Source: Bacilli bacterium
GTDB lineage: Bacteria; Bacillota_I; Bacilli_A; ML615J-28; CAG-698
Assembly (NCBI GenBank): GCA_028691905.1
Contig: JAQUYJ010000030.1
Coordinates: 1 to 9,405 of the forward strand
DNA length: 9,405 nucleotides
Reading direction: 5' to 3'
The notes beneath the pieces are model-generated. The model ran no database searches and had not been told where the DNA came from. It was given only the letters and a program-made list of their open reading frames with translations. This document shows, piece after piece, positions 6,481 through 9,405 of the stretch. The position numbers were made by a program, and so were the translations under genes. The stretch's first letter is position 1. Every line of letters begins with the position of its first letter.

Positions 6481-6496
6481 AGAAAAGGAGACAACT

Positions 6497-7744
6497 ATGT
6501 CATTTAACGATTTAAAAATTATTGATCCCATTCTTCGGGCAATCAAAGAAGAAGGATTCACCATTCCCACCCCCATTCAAACCGAAGCAATTCCCCAGAT
6601 TCTGGAAGGTCGGGATTTACTTGGAAGTGCCCAAACCGGAACTGGAAAAACAGCCGCTTTTGCCATTCCTATTCTCCAACAGATCCAGGCAAAGAAAAGA
6701 ACAGATCAAAAAAATATTCAGGCTTTAATCCTTACTCCAACCAGAGAACTCGCTGCGCAGATATACGATAATTTCATCCAATTCAGCCGGCATTTACCCA
6801 TTAAATGCGCTGTTATTTTTGGTGGAGTATCTCAAAAACCACAGACACTTGCTTTATCAAAAGGAGTGGATATTTTAATCGCTACACCGGGCCGCTTACT
6901 GGATCTGGTCAATCAAAAATTTATTCAGTTGAATAAAGTATCTTATTTTGTTTTGGATGAAGCAGATCATATGCTGGATATGGGTTTCATTTTGGACGTG
7001 AAAAAAATTATTAATCTCCTGCCTGCCAGCCGCCAGACATTACTGTTTTCTGCCACCATGCCCAGTGAGATTATTCATCTTGCCAATACGATTTTAATCA
7101 ATCCCATTCGAATCGCAATCACTCCTGTGACAAAAACCCTTGATACGATTACACAATATGTTTTTTATGTAAACAAAACCAAAAAAACAGCTTTGTTAAT
7201 CCATTTACTGCGTAATGAACAAATTGATTCTGCCCTAATTTTCTCTCGGACAAAACACGGAGCAAACAAAATAGCAAAAGCATTGAATGAAGCCGGTTTA
7301 AAGGCAGATGCCATTCATGGCAACAAATCCCAAACAGCAAGGACTAAAGCTTTGGGCCTGTTTAAAGCTAAAAAAGTCAGAATTCTTGTTGCAACTGATA
7401 TTGCATCCCGGGGAATTGATATTGATGAACTGAGTCATGTCATTAATTTTGATTTACCGGAAGTCCCTGATACCTATATTCATCGAATTGGTCGGACAGC
7501 ACGAGCCGGATTAAATGGAATTGCCTATTCGTTTTGCAGTAGTGACGAGCGAACATTGCTTCGGGATATTCAAAAACATATCGGACAGGACATCCCATCC
7601 AAACATATTTCTTCCTTTACAGAAGAAGTATGCGAAGTAAGTATCGAAACCAAACCAATTCCTTCTTCTGTTGCCATGCAAAGAATGAAAGGATGGACCA
7701 GCTCCCGCACTTCAAAAAGAAAACGTCCTTCCTCTTTTCGTTAA
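6497..7744 (+). CDS. DEAD-box ATP-dependent RNA helicase, RhlE-like
   Basis: 415 residues. It unwinds RNA duplexes using ATP in the cytoplasm; relatives act in ribosome assembly, mRNA turnover and cold adaptation. All core motifs are visible: the Q motif with F3, GF at 20-21 and PTPIQ at 24-28; motif I AQTGTGKT (45-52); Ia PTRELA (81-86); Ib TPGR (130-133); II DEAD (154-157); III SAT (185-187); IV region LIFSRTKHGANK (247-258), typical of the RhlE branch; V ATDIASRGID (299-308); and VI HRIGRTARAG (329-338). The tail after about 375 is short and ends in a basic Arg/Lys/Ser run, with no DbpA-type RNA-binding domain. AAGGAG lies 6 bases before the ATG. Expression may be controlled by the hairpin-bearing leader. 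RhlE is my best subgroup call; CshA-like naming is possible. Confidence 0.94.
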   Translation: MSFNDLKIIDPILRAIKEEGFTIPTPIQTEAIPQILEGRDLLGSAQTGTGKTAAFAIPILQQIQAKKRTDQKNIQALILTPTRELAAQIYDNFIQFSRHLPIKCAVIFGGVSQKPQTLALSKGVDILIATPGRLLDLVNQKFIQLNKVSYFVLDEADHMLDMGFILDVKKIINLLPASRQTLLFSATMPSEIIHLANTILINPIRIAITPVTKTLDTITQYVFYVNKTKKTALLIHLLRNEQIDSALIFSRTKHGANKIAKALNEAGLKADAIHGNKSQTARTKALGLFKAKKVRILVATDIASRGIDIDELSHVINFDLPEVPDTYIHRIGRTARAGLNGIAYSFCSSDERTLLRDIQKHIGQDIPSKHISSFTEEVCEVSIETKPIPSSVAMQRMKGWTSSRTSKRKRPSSFR

Positions 7745-7754
7745 AACAATCAAT

Positions 7755-7797
7755 AAAAAAAGGTAGCAATCAATCCGATTGCTACCTTATTTTTTTT
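7755..7797. terminator. Strong bidirectional terminator between helicase and PFOR genes
   Basis: A perfect 12-bp stem AAGGTAGCAATC (7760-7771) / GATTGCTACCTT (7777-7788) with a 5-base loop. T8 follows on the plus strand (7790-7797), and an A-run (7755-7761) supplies the T-run for the minus strand. It begins 10 bases after the helicase stop and ends just before the convergent PFOR stop, so it should serve both genes. Confidence 0.93.
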
Positions 7798-7798
7798 A

Positions 7799-9405
7799 TT
7801 ATGCGGAATAATCCATTGCAACATATCGTTTATACATTTTGTATCGACGCTGTGCTTCTTCTTTATTAACCTGCAACAGTTCATCTGCCTGTTCCGGATT
7901 GACCATCTTTAACTGAGCGTAACGATTTTCACTTAACAAGTGTTCTTCGTATTTATCCCAATTTGGTTCTTTGGAATCAATAACAAATGGGTTTTTGCCT
8001 TGCTCGATAAGTCTTGGATCATAACGGAAGTTTGTCCAGTATCCACATTCTACAGCAAGTTTGGCCTGTTGTTGACTCTTACCCATACCATTGATAATGC
8101 CATGGGCAATACATGGAGAATAAGCAATAATAATGGATGGTCCATTATAACTTTCTGCTTCTTTGATTGCTTTCAACATTTGTGCCTGGGATGCTCCGTG
8201 TGATATAGAAGCAACATAAACATGACCATAACTCATTGCAATGGCAGCAAGATCTTTCTTCTTGCCTTTCTTACCGGCAGCAGTGAATTTCGCAATCGAT
8301 GCTGTTGGACTGGATTTGGAAGATTGACCGCCAGTATTGGAATATACTTCGGTATCCAATACCAGAATGTTTACATCTTCATTATTTGCAATAATGTGAT
8401 CTAAGCCCCCATAACCAATATCATAAGCCCATCCGTCTCCACCGATAATCCATTGGGAACGTTTCACCAAATGTTCTTTTAGAGAAAGGATTTCTTTTGC
8501 GTAGGCAGCATTGCTCTTTTCAAGCAAAGGTACAAGTTCTTTTGTCACTTGTTGGGTAACCGCACCGGAAGCACGGTTTTCCAACCATGTATTAAATAAT
8601 TCTTTTTCTTTTTCACTTAATTTTTTGTCTTCCAATCCTTGTTCCATGGCTACACCAATTCGGTTTCGAAGTGTTTCATTGGCAATTCTCATCCCGAAAC
8701 CAAATTCAGCATTGTCTTCAAATAATGAGTTCGCCCAGGCTGGTCCCTGTCCTTTTTCATTAGTGGTATAAGGAGTGGATGGGAATGATCCACCATAAAT
8801 AGAAGAACATCCAGTTGCATTGGCGATAACCATTCGGTCACCAAATAACTGTGTTACCAATTTAATATAAGGTGTTTCACCGCAGCCGGCACAAGCTCCA
8901 CTGAATTCAAACAAAGGTTGTGAGAATTGGGAATTTTTAGGACTCATGGTGATATCAACCAAATCTTTTTTATAGGAAACGTTGTGGAAGAAGAAATCAG
9001 CAACATCTTGTTTTTTAGCTTCGATTTCAACTTCAATCGGAGTCATGACAAGGGCTTTTTCACCCTTCTTGCCCGGACATACATCTGCGCAGTTTCCACA
9101 GCCGGTACAATCAGCAATTGATACCTGAATAGCGTATTGCAGGCCTTCGAAACCTTTTCCGACAGCAGGAATAGTAATTGTATTTTTCGGAGCTTTGACC
9201 AATTCTTCCTGTGTTGCCAGGAATGGACGGATGACAGCATGAGGACATACAAAGGAACATTGATTACATTGAATACAGTTATCTGAATTCCATTGTGGAA
9301 CAAAGGAAGAAATATAACGTTTTTCATATGCTGCACTTCCATTGTGCATGGTTCCGTCTTCATATCCTGTGAAAGCAGATACCGGTAAATCATATCCATC
9401 CAGTG
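7799..9405 (-). CDS. nifJ: Pyruvate:ferredoxin oxidoreductase, C-terminal part (N-terminus beyond window)
   Basis: 534 residues visible; the full single-chain enzyme is about 1170-1200. It converts pyruvate and CoA to acetyl-CoA and CO2, passing electrons to ferredoxin or flavodoxin, a central step in anaerobes. In visible numbering there are two ferredoxin motifs, CIQCNQCSFVCP (C43, C46, C49, C53) and CTGCGNCADVCP (C99, C102, C105, C109). Next comes the thiamine-diphosphate domain with proximal-cluster ligands C171, C174, C199 and C431, and GGDGWAYDIGYGGLDH at 321-336 as the diphosphate/Mg site. The spacing of the four proximal cysteines (3, 25, 232) fits the Desulfovibrio africanus enzyme. 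The first in-frame ATG at 9349 is internal: the frame stays open upstream and encodes the conserved DLPVSAF...GT segment before GSAAYEKR. Transcription comes from beyond the window; the end is at the shared terminator. Confidence 0.96.
   Translation of the reverse strand, partial: LDGYDLPVSAFTGYEDGTMHNGSAAYEKRYISSFVPQWNSDNCIQCNQCSFVCPHAVIRPFLATQEELVKAPKNTITIPAVGKGFEGLQYAIQVSIADCTGCGNCADVCPGKKGEKALVMTPIEVEIEAKKQDVADFFFHNVSYKKDLVDITMSPKNSQFSQPLFEFSGACAGCGETPYIKLVTQLFGDRMVIANATGCSSIYGGSFPSTPYTTNEKGQGPAWANSLFEDNAEFGFGMRIANETLRNRIGVAMEQGLEDKKLSEKEKELFNTWLENRASGAVTQQVTKELVPLLEKSNAAYAKEILSLKEHLVKRSQWIIGGDGWAYDIGYGGLDHIIANNEDVNILVLDTEVYSNTGGQSSKSSPTASIAKFTAAGKKGKKKDLAAIAMSYGHVYVASISHGASQAQMLKAIKEAESYNGPSIIIAYSPCIAHGIINGMGKSQQQAKLAVECGYWTNFRYDPRLIEQGKNPFVIDSKEPNWDKYEEHLLSENRYAQLKMVNPEQADELLQVNKEEAQRRYKMYKRYVAMDYSA

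Noticed and set aside
6221..6496. Known riboswitch, T-box or tRNA in the 276-base intergenic region
   Set aside because: No T-box sequence, no recognisable riboswitch core and no cloverleaf; only promoters, a dyad and the leader hairpin are supported.
7799..9349. A complete 516-residue protein starting at ATG 9349
   Set aside because: The frame continues open to the window edge and encodes conserved PFOR residues upstream of that Met; PFOR is about twice this length, so this is a partial gene.
9043..9399. 118-codon minus-strand frame within the PFOR gene
   Set aside because: Out of frame with the conserved ferredoxin motifs, so a shadow frame.
1..9405. CRISPR array, insertion sequence, phage or defence genes
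   Set aside because: No regularly spaced direct repeats, no transposase or integrase motifs, and every long gene is accounted for by ordinary metabolic, envelope or RNA functions.

Overview
This AT-rich window reads as chromosomal DNA from an anaerobic, low-GC Gram-positive bacterium (Bacillota; a gut-type Erysipelotrichia or Clostridia member is my guess, not shown directly). Two things point to anaerobic life: a pyruvate:ferredoxin oxidoreductase, and an oxygen-sensitive radical-SAM sulfatase-maturating enzyme beside a Cys-type sulfatase. Strong AAGGAG-type ribosome sites, consensus sigma-A promoters and hairpin/T-run terminators fit the same group. I see no tRNA, rRNA, CRISPR array, insertion sequence, phage gene or integron.

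Layout. (1) 1-975, minus: the N-terminal part of a YfhO-like GT-C membrane glycosyltransferase, cut by the window edge. Divergent from it, on the plus strand, lie a GT2 polyprenyl-phosphate glycosyltransferase (1089-2012) and an overlapping GtrA/GtcA flippase (1999-2439). Together they form a three-component system: charge undecaprenyl phosphate with a sugar, flip it, and transfer the sugar outside the membrane. Two mirrored extended -10 promoters lie between them.

(2) 2432-6220, minus: a tight four-gene run. In transcription order these are a cytoplasmic Cys-type sulfatase, its anaerobic maturase (anSME, joined by a 1-base TAATG overlap), a stand-alone DUF2087 protein (8-base overlap) and an EamA/DMT transporter. 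A consensus promoter sits upstream at 6243-6271. The run ends in a compact bidirectional terminator shared with the flippase gene.

(3) 6221-6496: a divergent control region. It holds the sulfatase promoter with an imperfect palindrome over its -35, and the promoter and about 140-nt leader of the next gene. The leader contains a terminator-like hairpin just before the ribosome site.

(4) 6497-7744, plus: an RhlE-type DEAD-box RNA helicase. (5) 7760-7797: a strong 12-bp bidirectional terminator. (6) 7799-9405, minus: the C-terminal 534 residues of pyruvate:ferredoxin oxidoreductase; its N-terminal half lies beyond the window.

The least described parts are the DUF2087 protein and DMT transporter attached to the sulfatase/maturase pair, and the attenuator-like leader of the helicase gene. 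Neither amounts to a proven new system.
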